NCBI GenBank assembly: GCA_013398615.1
Contig: VZSR01000155.1
Location: 1,416,757-1,480,756, forward strand
Length of the DNA: 64,000 bases
Direction of reading: 5' to 3'
Origin: Brachypodius melanocephalos
Taxonomy: Eukaryota > Chordata > Aves > Passeriformes > Pycnonotidae
Numbering within the stretch: the first letter of the stretch is position 1; each line of letters starts with the position of its first letter. The position numbers and the translations under genes were made by a program. Shown here piece by piece: positions 40,129 to 49,858 of the stretch. The notes beneath the pieces were generated by a model. That model had not been told where the DNA came from and did not search any database. It was given only the letters and a program-made list of their open reading frames with translations.

Positions 40129-42004
40129 TGCAGTTCACAACTCAAGGAGTAAAAAGATTTATGGGAATGGTTGAAGGGATGGAAAATATGCCTCACAGGA
40201 AGACATTCAAGGGAGTGTTAACTCTGTGTCTTCATCATCAGTCTTAAAAGTCATCTGGAGAAAATAGTAGTTCAGCAGTTCCATGAAAAAACTAATAGTA
40301 AGAACAAAACCTAGAAGTAAATGTAGGACTGATCAGCATTTTAAAGAGAAGTAGAGTTTTTACTTTTTACAACTTTTTACAAATAACTGTAAGCAGTCAT
40401 TGGAATATTTCCCCAATATCTGTAACAGATCAGTCTTGGTTGCCAATTCAACATTTGTATGTTATGAAAAAGAAGGACGATTGACCAGATAGAAGAAAAG
40501 ATGCCGATAAACCCTACAGTTAACATAGAGTACTAGGTGTTAGAAATCCCAGTGCTCCTGTCTAGTCTTAAACTTCTATAGTCATCAATGCAATGACTAT
40601 TTTTCTTTAAATTGCTGCTTTTGATGAAGTTTTCTCTTCTGGGTGTTTAGATTTTACTTTTTAAACCAGTCTTTACTAAATTAATCCTTTTAATTATTTT
40701 TTTTTTAACATCCCATAGACAAAGCCACTAAAGCTTGTCATTGTAAGGTTTACAAGCTATAGACAGTGGATGCTCCCTTGCTGGCAATGTCCCTTCAATG
40801 GCACCAGCTTGCAGGGCAGTGGTGACAGGTGGCTTTTGGGGCTGTCAGAATGTGCACAGTGAATGATTTAGTCACCCCCCTCACCCAGATCTGTATGATC
40901 CTCATTTCTGAACTTGTGCAAGATCTTACCTTGCTGGTTAGAGGGAGCCAGGAGGGCTGCTTCATTGCCTTTGTTATTGATGTTCCTCTTTCTGTGGAAT
41001 GACACTAAGATAAAAAAAAGGTGTGTCAACTGAGGGAAGACCTCTGGGGTAAGAAAAACCTATATACAGGATTTTAAAGAAGAGAAAATATGCTTTTATT
41101 GCTTTTGTTTTCCCTTTTTTTTCCCCTTTTCCTTGCTTTTATTTTCCTTTTGTTTCTGATGCCAAGGAACAGCTGTGGATGGGAACCTGTAGGTCCATTG
41201 GCTGTCAAGCAGTCTCCAGGTAGGTATTACTGACGTGGGAGCTCACAGTCCTCAAGTTACCTGGAAATGCTTTATATTGGAAAGATTTTGTAAGGAGAGG
41301 TGTTGCTGACTATTGACAAAAACAAACAACTTGGTTTAAAGAAAGAATATATAAATTTGCTTTTAATACCTGTCTCTTCATAGAACAGGCATCTAAAAGC
41401 TGAATTCCACCAACGCTAATACTAATCTCTTAGTGAGACTGCAAAGCTGTTTTTGTTCTCTGCTGGGCCATTTCTCATGTTTTACCTTTCCCTTATGTTT
41501 GATTTTTTTTTCAACATCAGTCATTCATTTACAACACTTCTGTTGATGTAACTGGGCTTTGGATCAGGCTCCAAGTTGCCATTTCCTTTCTGTTTGAATA
41601 GGGATTTCTTTTATCCAGAGGAAGGAAATCAATAATTTGTCATGACAAACCAATGCTCATTTGGATTCACAATGATGTGGTCAGCTCTTCTGCTGATTTC
41701 TAAAGCATTTTAAGATAATGGAAGGAGTCTTATTTGCGATTTCTGATGTTTTCCTTTGTTTTCCCTGATTTATTTAACATCTGTACTCCATTTGACCATT
41801 TGCAAGGCAGATTACAGTAAATCTATAATTTTGTTTGTTTTAAAGATGATTGTGCTTTCTGTGCCCCAAGTCTTTCCCAGGGATCCATCAAAGGATTAAC
41901 CTTTGGTATGACAAATTAACAGACATATCTGTGGGAAAAAGCTAAACTATACTTTGCCATAAACTTGCATAATCTGTATTTTTTTTTTTTTTGTTTTTTT
42001 GCAG

Positions 42005-42339
42005 ATGGCAGATTACTTAGAGAACCAAGCTCCCATTCTTTTTAGATGCTGCTACCTCTGCAATCCCACCAGCGCACGGAACACTCTCAATCCTTGGCTG
42101 TCTCAGCACAGGGAAGGCCCAGGTACTTCCCTGCCAGTCATCCCCTGCAAAGTGTTTGGGGATTGCTCAGGGATTCCGGGATACCTGCGTGCTCCTGAGC
42201 ATCCTAGTATGGATTGGGAGTGCACAGTGAGGAGCACTGAGCTTGAATTTTCCCCTGGCTTTGCCCTGTCACTGCTTGACCACCTCTATCCCTTCGCTTT
42301 TGTAACAAGAGGGATAAAGGACAGGGTGCTGACGGCCCG
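42005..42339 (+). other. Exon-like block with strong splice signals upstream of PCSK2
   Basis: A T-rich tract of about 25 bases ending in GCAG precedes 42,005, and a good donor (CGG|TGAGC context, GT at 42,340-42,341) closes the block. The block is open in the frame starting with ATG at 42,005, for about 112 codons. The peptide shows no family I recognise. It could be an upstream non-coding exon of PCSK2, an exon of a non-coding RNA, or chance. Confidence that it is transcribed is low. Confidence 0.2.
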
Positions 42340-42606
42340 GTGAGCAGCTCCTGCAGGGCTCTGGCTGGAACGGGAGATTTGGGGGGAACTCCGGATATTT
42401 TGTGTTCGCTGGGTCGAAGAGAGAAGCTGGGGTGCCGGCCCCGGCGCTGCGAGTCTTGCCAGTCTTTCTCTCTCTTGTCCCTGCAGCCACCCGTGTAAAG
42501 GCTCCAGCTTCGGGGTGTCCCCCTCCCCGCGGCCACCTTCCCCCTCAGGAAGGGGAGAGCAGCCGGAGCAGTTTGGGCACGGCCCAGCCGGAGCTGGGAG
42601 GGAGCT

Positions 42607-42615
42607 GCGGGGGCG
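42607..42615 (+). promoter_or_regulatory. Candidate EGR-family binding site
   Basis: GCGGGGGCG is an exact match to the EGR (zinc finger) consensus, about 400 bases upstream of the PCSK2 ATG. A second site, GCGTGGGTG at 42,655-42,663, differs at one base. I recall that EGR-1 was reported to act on the human PC2 promoter, so a conserved role is plausible, but such motifs also occur by chance in GC-rich DNA. Confidence 0.5.
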
Positions 42616-42757
42616 CGGCTTTGTAGGGGCCGGGCTGTGGAAGGTGGGAGCCAGGCGTGGGTGGGGTGCTGGGGAGAGGCGTGTGGAGCGTTCCGGGAGC
42701 CGTGGGCTGGGAGGGAGGGAGGGAAGGAAGGGGGGCCGGGGCGATCCTCCCCCCCAT

Positions 42758-42764
42758 GATTGGC
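42758..42764 (-). promoter_or_regulatory. Reverse CCAAT box (NF-Y type)
   Basis: GATTGGC reads as GCCAATC on the minus strand, an NF-Y core, about 250 bases upstream of the ATG. A second ATTGG occurs at 42,885-42,889, about 120 bases upstream of the ATG. Paired reverse CCAAT boxes are common in TATA-less CpG-island promoters. Occupancy is inferred. Confidence 0.45.
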
Positions 42765-42795
42765 AGCGCGGCGTTCCCCCGCTCCCCGCCCGGCT

Positions 42796-42835
42796 GGTGC
42801 TGTCCCTCGGCCGCCGCGGAGCGCACATCAGCACC
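42796..42835. promoter_or_regulatory. Pair of RE1/NRSE (REST) half-sites, divergent
   Basis: GGTGCTGTCC at 42,796-42,805 is the reverse complement of the right half of the RE1 element (GGACAGCACC). TCAGCACC at 42,828-42,835 is the left half on the plus strand. The two halves are 22 bases apart and not in the canonical head-to-tail order, so this is not a full RE1. REST silences many neuroendocrine genes outside their proper tissues, so the placement in the PCSK2 promoter is suggestive. Confidence 0.35.
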
Positions 42836-43007
42836 GCCCGACCGGTGATCTCCGCGCTGCTCTCCTCTTGCCTCTGCCGCTCTCATTGGTTTTAATTTTT
42901 TTTTTTTTTTAAATAATTTTCGCCCTCCTCCCTTCCCATCTTTTGGGCGCTTCCCCGGTCGCCCGCCCGCCCGGCGGGCTGCCTCCGCGGGCGCGCAGCG
43001 CGGGGCC

Positions 43008-43190
43008 ATGCCGCCGGGGCCGCCGCTGCTTCGGGGCTCCTTCCTCCTCCTCCTCCTCCTGCTGCACTTCCTCGGCGCCCCGGCCCGCGGAGCCGTCTAC
43101 ACCAACCATTTCTTGGTGGAGCTGCAGGGCGGGGGCCAGGCGGAGGCCGAGCGGGTAGCGGCGGAGCACGGCTTCGGCGGGGTGCGGAAG
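43008..43190 (+). CDS. PCSK2: PCSK2 (prohormone convertase 2) coding exon 1: signal peptide and start of propeptide
   Basis: This exon encodes the first 61 residues of PC2, a calcium-dependent subtilisin/kexin-type serine protease. PC2 processes prohormones such as proinsulin, proglucagon and POMC at dibasic sites in dense-core secretory granules. Residues 1-28 form a signal peptide with a short N-terminal region, an Arg at 9 and a hydrophobic core with seven consecutive Leu (13-19). Cleavage is probably near residues 26-28. The mature propeptide starts around VYTNHFLVEL (30-39) and ends VAAEHGFGGVRK (50-61), the diagnostic PC2 prodomain motif. The ATG at 43008 has G at -3 and is the only in-frame start giving a signal peptide. 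The exon ends at AAG|GTAAGC, a strong donor, in phase 0. From memory, human exon 1 encodes 59 residues. The two extra here are one at the N terminus and one Gly in GFGG. PCSK1 was considered, but its propeptide lacks TNHFLVEL. Identity is clear; the signal cleavage point is inferred. Confidence 0.95.
43043..43060 (+). repeat. CCT trinucleotide run inside the signal-peptide codons
   Basis: Six CCT units encode most of the seven-Leu core of the PCSK2 signal peptide. Because the unit is three bases, slippage would change Leu number without breaking the frame. Confidence 0.8.
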
Positions 43191-46100
43191 GTAAGCCCCC
43201 CGCGCAGGGCGGGAGCGCTGCGGTGCCCTTGGCGCTGGGCTCGGGGTGTCGCTCCGCGGGCATCGCCGGCGACGCGGGGGTGGCCCCGGCGTGGTTCTGC
43301 CCGCCCTCACCTGCGGGAAGGGACTGTGCGGAGCGCGTCCCGCTGTGCCCGTGGTAATCCCCGCTTCCCGAGGGGCTTGGAGGAATAGCGGTGCCGAGAG
43401 CCATCGCGTGTGCTGCTCGGTGTTGGCCCAGCAGGGTGGTTATTTCGGGCTGGAGGGAGAGCGGAGTTTCCCACATGGTAACTCGGTGCCTTTTGACTTA
43501 CTATGTAAACATCCTGCCATGGACGAGCTCCCATCCTGCGGGGCTGGGGCTGCCTGCTCGGGCTTCCTGAGCGCGACCATACCGGCTCGGAGCACCCACG
43601 AAGAAATGAAAGCCTCATCTCCATGGAGAAACCTGCACACAGTTTAAATAAAGGATTTCGTTAGGGTTTTGACACTCAGGTTTGTGATGCTGGTTGTGAT
43701 GCTGAGATTCTTAATCTCCCTATCATTCTCCCAGAGAAACAGGATGACCCCATGATAAGAAATGAGTGCTTTTCACTAATGAATGTAAGTTGGGAAACTT
43801 CGAGTGCCATTGGAGGTTGTTTTCGCTCCTGAGGTCTTAGGAAATCAAACGTAGCCAGAGTGGCAGTTCCCCTCCCGGCTCCTAGAGTGTCCAGCTCTGC
43901 TAAATCCTTCCCATTCAAATAATAATTAGACCTCTAAATATCTTAGGGTACAGTAAGACCTGGGCTGAAAACAGGGAGAGGCTGATAGAGTGCCCTGGTC
44001 AGTAACAATTCCTGGCTGACTTGCTTGGAGGAGTGCAAAAGGAAAGCAGGTTGTTAGTGTTGCTGCTGCTTGTTTGTTTGTTTTGTTTTGTTTTTATTTT
44101 TTTTTTCCTGGCAGTTATACAATGACAGCCTGGTCCTACATCCAAGGAAATTAATGATAATAGCACCTTGAACTTGAATGAGTGAAATGGCTTTAAACCT
44201 CGATTTAAAAATAAAAATCAAAAGAGCGTATCAAGTGAGACTCACTCCCCCAGATTTCCTCGTTTCAACTCCGATGGGAGCTTGTTAGAGAAACGAGGAC
44301 AAGATCATTGTTGCTGTGACCACAGCTAATTCCTGCTCTGATAAGATGTTTTTGTTTTAGGCTCACAGCCTTGTCGTGATAGTGACAGAGCTGGGCTGCT
44401 GATACATTTGGGAAAGGATTCATTGTGGGGATTAGGTTTTGTTATACAAGATTTAGATACAGCTTTTATGTCAACAGTTTTCCTCTTCTTGTCTGTTCCT
44501 GCTTGTGCTCCCTTCCTCCTATCCTGGGGTTTTCTGTCTGATAATAAGGCCTTGTGATAGAAGAGTATGTTCCTGCATAGCTCAATTTCTTAGGAGTTTT
44601 GCTAGATGCTTTCAAATGATCCTGTGGTCCTATGCAGAAGAGACGGGGGAGAGAGAGAGGAATTTTGAAGGATGGAGAAATGCAGCTTCTGGGCTGTTAG
44701 AATCCTCTCCCCTCTACCATGCTTCTCCCCAGGATACCTCCATGCCATTAGGAGCTGTACAGCTTCTTCATGGAGATCAGCTCATCTGAGGAGAGAGCTG
44801 GAGGGAATTCCCTCAGGTGTGCAAGAGGGGAGAGCACCTGCTTTCCAGGAGAGGCCATGGGAGGGGCTGTGGACACGGGTGTCTCTAGGAATGGAGCCCA
44901 GCAGATCCATGGTGTGATGTCTGTGTGTGCTCAGGGCATGGGGCAGCAGGTGGTTGCAGTGGGTCGTGTACTCAGCACATCCTGTCTCAAGGTTTCTGGG
45001 TTATGTTATCCCAATCCTCTTCCCCTGATGTAGGAGGAAACAGCACCTTGCTTTCTGCAAGGCAGTAATTTTAGGGAGGCGGAAAAGTTGGTAGGGTTTG
45101 ACACTTTTTACTGGATGTGTTGGAGGATAATCCGTGAGAGGTTGGTAGCAATCTCTGTTCTTAGTGGAGTTTGGGTGGTGATAATTGGCCGCTCACAGAA
45201 GCTCGTGCCATTTATGCCAGGGGCTCTTGAGAGCTGCTGGAGAATCTCCTCTGTGTTTTTGCTGTCATCAGGCTTGTCTGGCAGCTCACAGTCTGCAGAC
45301 TCAGCTTTCATGGCGATATCGACAGCGCAGGAAGTTGAACGTGGCCGTGTGTAGAGGAGCACAGAGCTCTTCTTGGTGGGAAACTCTCAAGGGAAAGTGC
45401 AGTGTGTAGATATGCTGTCTAATGAAATATTCAAAAAATACCAGCATCTCCTCTCCCCACCCAAATTACATCACAAGGAGAAGTGATCTTTTAGGTCCTT
45501 CAATGACACATGCTGTTTGGGTGATATATTGACTTATTTACTTAAAACAAATCTGGTTAACTTTACCTTTATTGGAGAAGAGCCAAGGTCTGAAAATAAT
45601 CACCTTTATTTCAGTGCAGGGACTTGCCCAGTAGGAGCACAGGAGCAGATTCCTCATTTTTTTTATTGTGTGTGAATTTAAGATGTGCATGAGAAAGATT
45701 TCTTTTATGCCTGTCAGGGTATCACAGATCTCTTTTAACATGACTTTATGAAAGCTGTTTTTTAAATTATGTATTTTTAGTGCACATGGTTTTTTTCCCC
45801 AATAACAGGCAATCTCTGACCAAGTGCATATTACATTTACTTAACAGCAGATTTCTGTGGAAATGCATGAGAAAGCATTGCCTTTAAGATTAATGTCATG
45901 GACTGCATGATGTGCTTTCTAATTGATTCTTTGGCCGTGCTTCCTACCATCATTCTGAAACCACTACAAGACGTCAGGTGGGCTAAAATGTGTGTTTTAA
46001 TTTCAGTGCTTGATGAATTGATTAAGGAGGGCTTGGTGCTTACATAAACAGGTGCTTTTTTTTTTAGGTCTAGCATCCTAATGAGTCAAAAACAGTAGTC

Positions 46101-47252
46101 AGTTTCTCTTTAATCTTCCCCAAATTAATCCTGAATACAGGCATCTTGGAAATGCTGGTTGTGCTCTTTGATTTTTATTTTTCATGTTTGCAATTTTTCA
46201 ATCCATTTTTACCTGCTAAAATTGATTCTGGGTATTTCTGGTGAAACAGATGCTGTGGTAAAACATTTTTTTTTTCTTAAAATGGCTAGTCTTACCATCT
46301 TTGAGCATTCAGGAGTTGTTAACATGCCCCCTTAATATTGTAAGAACTGCAAAAAAGACAAGTTTTTGGTTTCGATTGGGTTTTTTTTCCCCCATTTCAT
46401 TTATTTGCCTCTTGGCATGGTTGTCACCAGAATACATTTCTTAATGCAGGCTGAAAAAAGCTGCTTTCTGACCTTGCCTTGCAATTCTCAATTAATTTAT
46501 AACAAGGAGAGTTGGAAGATGCATTTAGAAAGGTCTTCTATTTGGAGATCAGAGTTTAGGCATCTTTCCATTTCATCAACAACAGCAAGACTGAGACAAT
46601 CCACAAAATGCCACTGTAACTGAAAGGCTAAATATTCTGCTTCTAGTAGTGTTGAGGTGAAGGATTTTAAACAATTAGCATTCAGTGGCCTCAGATTTTA
46701 AAATAAGAACCAAACATGGATTTGAAAACATGAAGAATTTTATATTTGTGTTGCCTAAAGCTGGTCTGTGTTTTCTTTGATGTGCCACCTGATCTCTTAT
46801 CCCTCTCAATCTTGCAAAACTCAGTGTACCTTTCACAGCTGTGACTTCTTTTTTTGCTTAGGAGGCTGCTGTTTGAGGACCAGGCTTTGTGGAACCAACC
46901 AGTAATTTCTTGATGAAACACTGTGAGCATTCAGGTTTTCTTGAGTTGTTTTTTCTTTACATTGCGTAAATACAGACTTATCAAAAGCAAAAGTTAACAG
47001 ATAAAGAAGCCATGTTTCTTTCTACAGCAACCCACTTCTCTGCATTTAGGCAGGGAGCCTGTGAGGTGGGAGTTGATATGGTGTAGAAGGCAGACCAAGA
47101 GGCAGAATAATGAGTTTGCAGCCTTGGGAGTGCTTTGCTGGGATTTCTGTCAGGGATCTTGAACATTTAGTCCATTTATGGGATGCACATACTAAAATCT
47201 TAAAATGCCCTCCTGTGCAGATCGACCTCTGAATCTGGAAAATAAGTGTTTG

Positions 47253-47258
<6 letters not shown>

Positions 47259-47291
<33 letters not shown>
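47259..47291. repeat. 33-base T homopolymer in PCSK2 intron 1
   Basis: An uninterrupted T run, the longest in the window. The sequence on its 3' side (the upstream side of a minus-strand poly-A) shows no recognisable SINE or processed gene. Confidence 0.95.
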
Positions 47292-47295
<4 letters not shown>

Positions 47296-49829
47296 CTTTG
47301 TGTTCTGCCTTGGATGCATAAACAGCTCCAGGAGCAAACACTGGCTAACTTGGAACAAACAAACAAACGAAAAATCCCTGTTACTTAAATGTAATCAGTT
47401 ATGTACATGAAAGCTGTAAATTATCAAGAAGATCTGTAAACCATAGGCTCAAGCACATCCCTAACCCGGGTTCTGTAAAGCTCCTTCCCTACCAGAGACT
47501 CAGACTGTTTGCTGGTGCTGAGTGTATGTTTGAGCAATAAAATAATTACTTTGTCAAATTTTACATTTGTTAGAGTGTAAAACAAGAAGGTCAGTCTCCT
47601 CTATTGTAGATCCCCACTGTAATTCCTTCATTACTGTTTTGAATATATGGTGTAGTTGTTTCTTGGCAAAACATGCAAATTAAACCTTACCTTTACAGAT
47701 TTTTTTTTTTGTTTGTTTCCTGATCTACAGCTCAGTAAACAGAGAAGTGTGGAGTTCTGGTTGTTTATAAAGCTGCCTGCATTTATAATTTTATTTATTC
47801 CATATTGTTTGGACATCTGTAGCTGTTAACATGCCCAGAACTGAATCTGTCCCCTGACCTTCGTCTGCAGAGCTGTGCGGTAAAAGGATCACTGTTTATT
47901 GCAGGAATCCCCTGCTTTGAGGACTCAGGCCAGATGGACAGATCCCACTGTCATGCCTAACCAGACCCAGGTGGTTTAGGGTGCTGCAAATGAGGGAGGG
48001 CAGTTTGTTTGTAGTTTGGGAGTTCAAAACCAGATTGAAGTCCTAGACTGAAAGAAATTACCACTTCACTCCCAGTTTGAAAGGCTTCCTTCCTGTGGCA
48101 TCCTTGGCATTTGATCCTTAGCAGGCAAATGGGTCCCAGAGACTCAGTCTGCTGCTTGGCTTCTTCAGAGAAGGATAGGGGTGATTGAATTTGTGTTACC
48201 TTTTCGAAAATCCAGCTCTTGTGGAAAGGTGAAAAACAGCCTTCCATGTTCTTCACAAAACATGACAGGTGACGAGGTATAAGACTCCACCAACTTTTAG
48301 GAAAACTTTTACTGCTGTAACTCTACTGATGTGGTTAAGGTCGGGAAATAAACCCAATTGCAGTGCTGTTACTATCAGAGTAGGAGTATTGACATGTTTA
48401 ACTCATTCCAAGTCAATATGAGCAGAAATTTGATTTCCACTGAAGCTTTTAATGGTAGGACCATGTTAATTTCTAAAAAAAAAAATAAACAAAACGAAGC
48501 CAAAGCAACAACAACATAAGAGCTTCTAGACTTCCTGGAATAGTTATGCTGGTAATAATAACTGCTTAGTGTAGCTAAGTAGAAGCTTGCATGTGACCCT
48601 TAATCTCATCCAACTATGGAGCTGTTCAATTAAAATTGATTCATGCAACTCAAGTTTCAAATGCTTGTAATAAAGCAGTTGCAAAGTAGTAGCCAAAAGA
48701 TAAATAGAATTTATCTGGTAGACAGTTTCCATTTGTACGTTCTGAGAAGTGTCCCTGCTCATGAGAAATTCTGTGAGCTGGAAATCAGGCCAAACTGTTG
48801 AAAAGAATGATAAATTCTGCCCGTTCTTATTAAAGTATTATAGCTGGGAAACCCTTCGGTGCAGTTCCAGTCCACAGAATGGGTGGGTAGCTTCTGTCTG
48901 AGCAGTAGTAGCAAATCTAGCGCTGTTAATAAATGTAAAATTTGCCTTTGTCCTGCAGTGTTACTCTAGCCATCAGAAACCCTGTTCTTCTTTTTTTTTT
49001 TTTTTTTCCCCCTCCCCTCAACTTTTTCAGATAATTAAATGGGTCAGGTCTCTACAGGATGCTGCTGCATGGTGGTTATAAATATTGCAGTGAGCAGCCC
49101 AACACTTCCATCCATCCATGGCCTCTGGCAGGAGGAAGCTGAACTGCTCAAGAATTTGTCAAAGTCTAGTGTGTTGCTCTTGAAAATCAAGGCAAGCTCT
49201 GCCTTTAACTCCCATAAGTGCATTGAAAAAGCAAACCCTGTGCTACAGAGATGGAGATTTAATTTCAGCTCAGCAGGCTCAGGCCGTGTTTTGTGACAGG
49301 AAGCACCATCCCAGGGAGAGCTGAATTCAGGGTGTACCCTGTGAAATTCTGAGTGGCCGTGACACGCAGTTTGCCATGCAGTGTGAAGTACAGTTTGGTC
49401 ATGGATTTATGGCAGTAGCTCGACAGTGTACCTCAGGTGAACACTGGCTGTGTTCAGCAAATAGCAGGAGGGTGGCCTTAGAAAAGAAAATGTGAGCTTG
49501 GCCACTCTCTCCGTTTATACACTGTGGTTATAAATAAATAAATTGGGTAGTGATAGCTCTTTCACAAGGAGAGAACTGGGACGTTGTCCTGTATTACCTA
49601 CCTTCCCAAACAAAACTTCTGTGGAAATGTTACATTCTTGTCTACTTTGTCCACAGAAAGCAAATGGAAATAGTGACCTCAGTGTTTACATCAAACCACT
49701 TGGCAAATGTGTCCTCACACTGAACTACATTATTTACTTACTAGATAAATAAGTTGGTAATATTTCAGAGTGGCTTTCTCCAAAGAACCAATCTGTGAAA
49801 ACCTGAAACCCAGCAAATATATATTTAAA

Positions 49830-49858
49830 TATTATTATTATTATTATTATTATTATTA
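49830..49858. repeat. ATT microsatellite
   Basis: About ten ATT/TTA units in intron 1, uninterrupted. Confidence 0.95.

Larger units (their letters stand above)
24480..42004. other. Intergenic sequence upstream of PCSK2
   Basis: About 17.5 kb of AT-rich sequence without a supported gene. It includes the T run at 26,256, a strongly pyrimidine-biased stretch at 28,790-28,980, the 19-base and 58-base tandem duplications, and the inverted repeats at 25,487 and 38,240. Distal PCSK2 enhancers could lie here but cannot be recognised from sequence alone. Confidence 0.7.
42756..42848 (+). other. Upstream ORF of 30 codons in the PCSK2 leader/promoter
   Basis: An ATG at 42,756 opens a 30-codon frame with a stop at 42,846-42,848, lying 159 bases before the PCSK2 ATG and not overlapping it. 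If transcription starts upstream of 42,756 it would act as a uORF and could lower translation of PC2. If the start site is downstream it is irrelevant. The peptide shows no recognisable domain. Confidence 0.35.
42330..43480 (+). promoter_or_regulatory. PCSK2: CpG island and promoter region of PCSK2
   Basis: Base composition changes abruptly from AT-rich to very GC- and CpG-rich at about 42,330 and returns to AT-rich soon after 43,480. The island covers the region upstream of the PCSK2 start codon, the 5' leader, exon 1 and the first few hundred bases of intron 1. Visible candidate elements are listed separately: EGR-type sites, reverse CCAAT boxes and RE1 half-sites. I see no classical TATA box at a convincing distance. 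An AT-rich patch (T run plus TTTAAATAA, 42,896-42,917) interrupts the island about 100 bases before the ATG and could position initiation. The transcription start cannot be fixed from sequence alone. Confidence 0.85.

Noticed and set aside
42286..42834. 182-codon minus-strand frame in the CpG island
   Set aside because: GC-rich DNA has few stop codons. The Pro/Arg/Ser-rich translation is typical of antisense reading of an island.
43191..43388. In-frame continuation of PCSK2 exon 1 past the splice site
   Set aside because: The propeptide similarity stops exactly at AAG|GTAAGC and resumes in exon 2 in phase, so the read-through is intron.
42892..43476. 194-codon minus-strand frame antisense to PCSK2 exon 1
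   Set aside because: It is the low-stop-density shadow of the GC-rich exon and leader, with low-complexity Ala/Pro/Gly composition and no family signature.
47259..47291. Poly-T run as the tail of a minus-strand processed pseudogene
   Set aside because: The sequence at 47,292-47,400, where the body would be, matches no gene or SINE I recognise, and no flanking duplication is visible.
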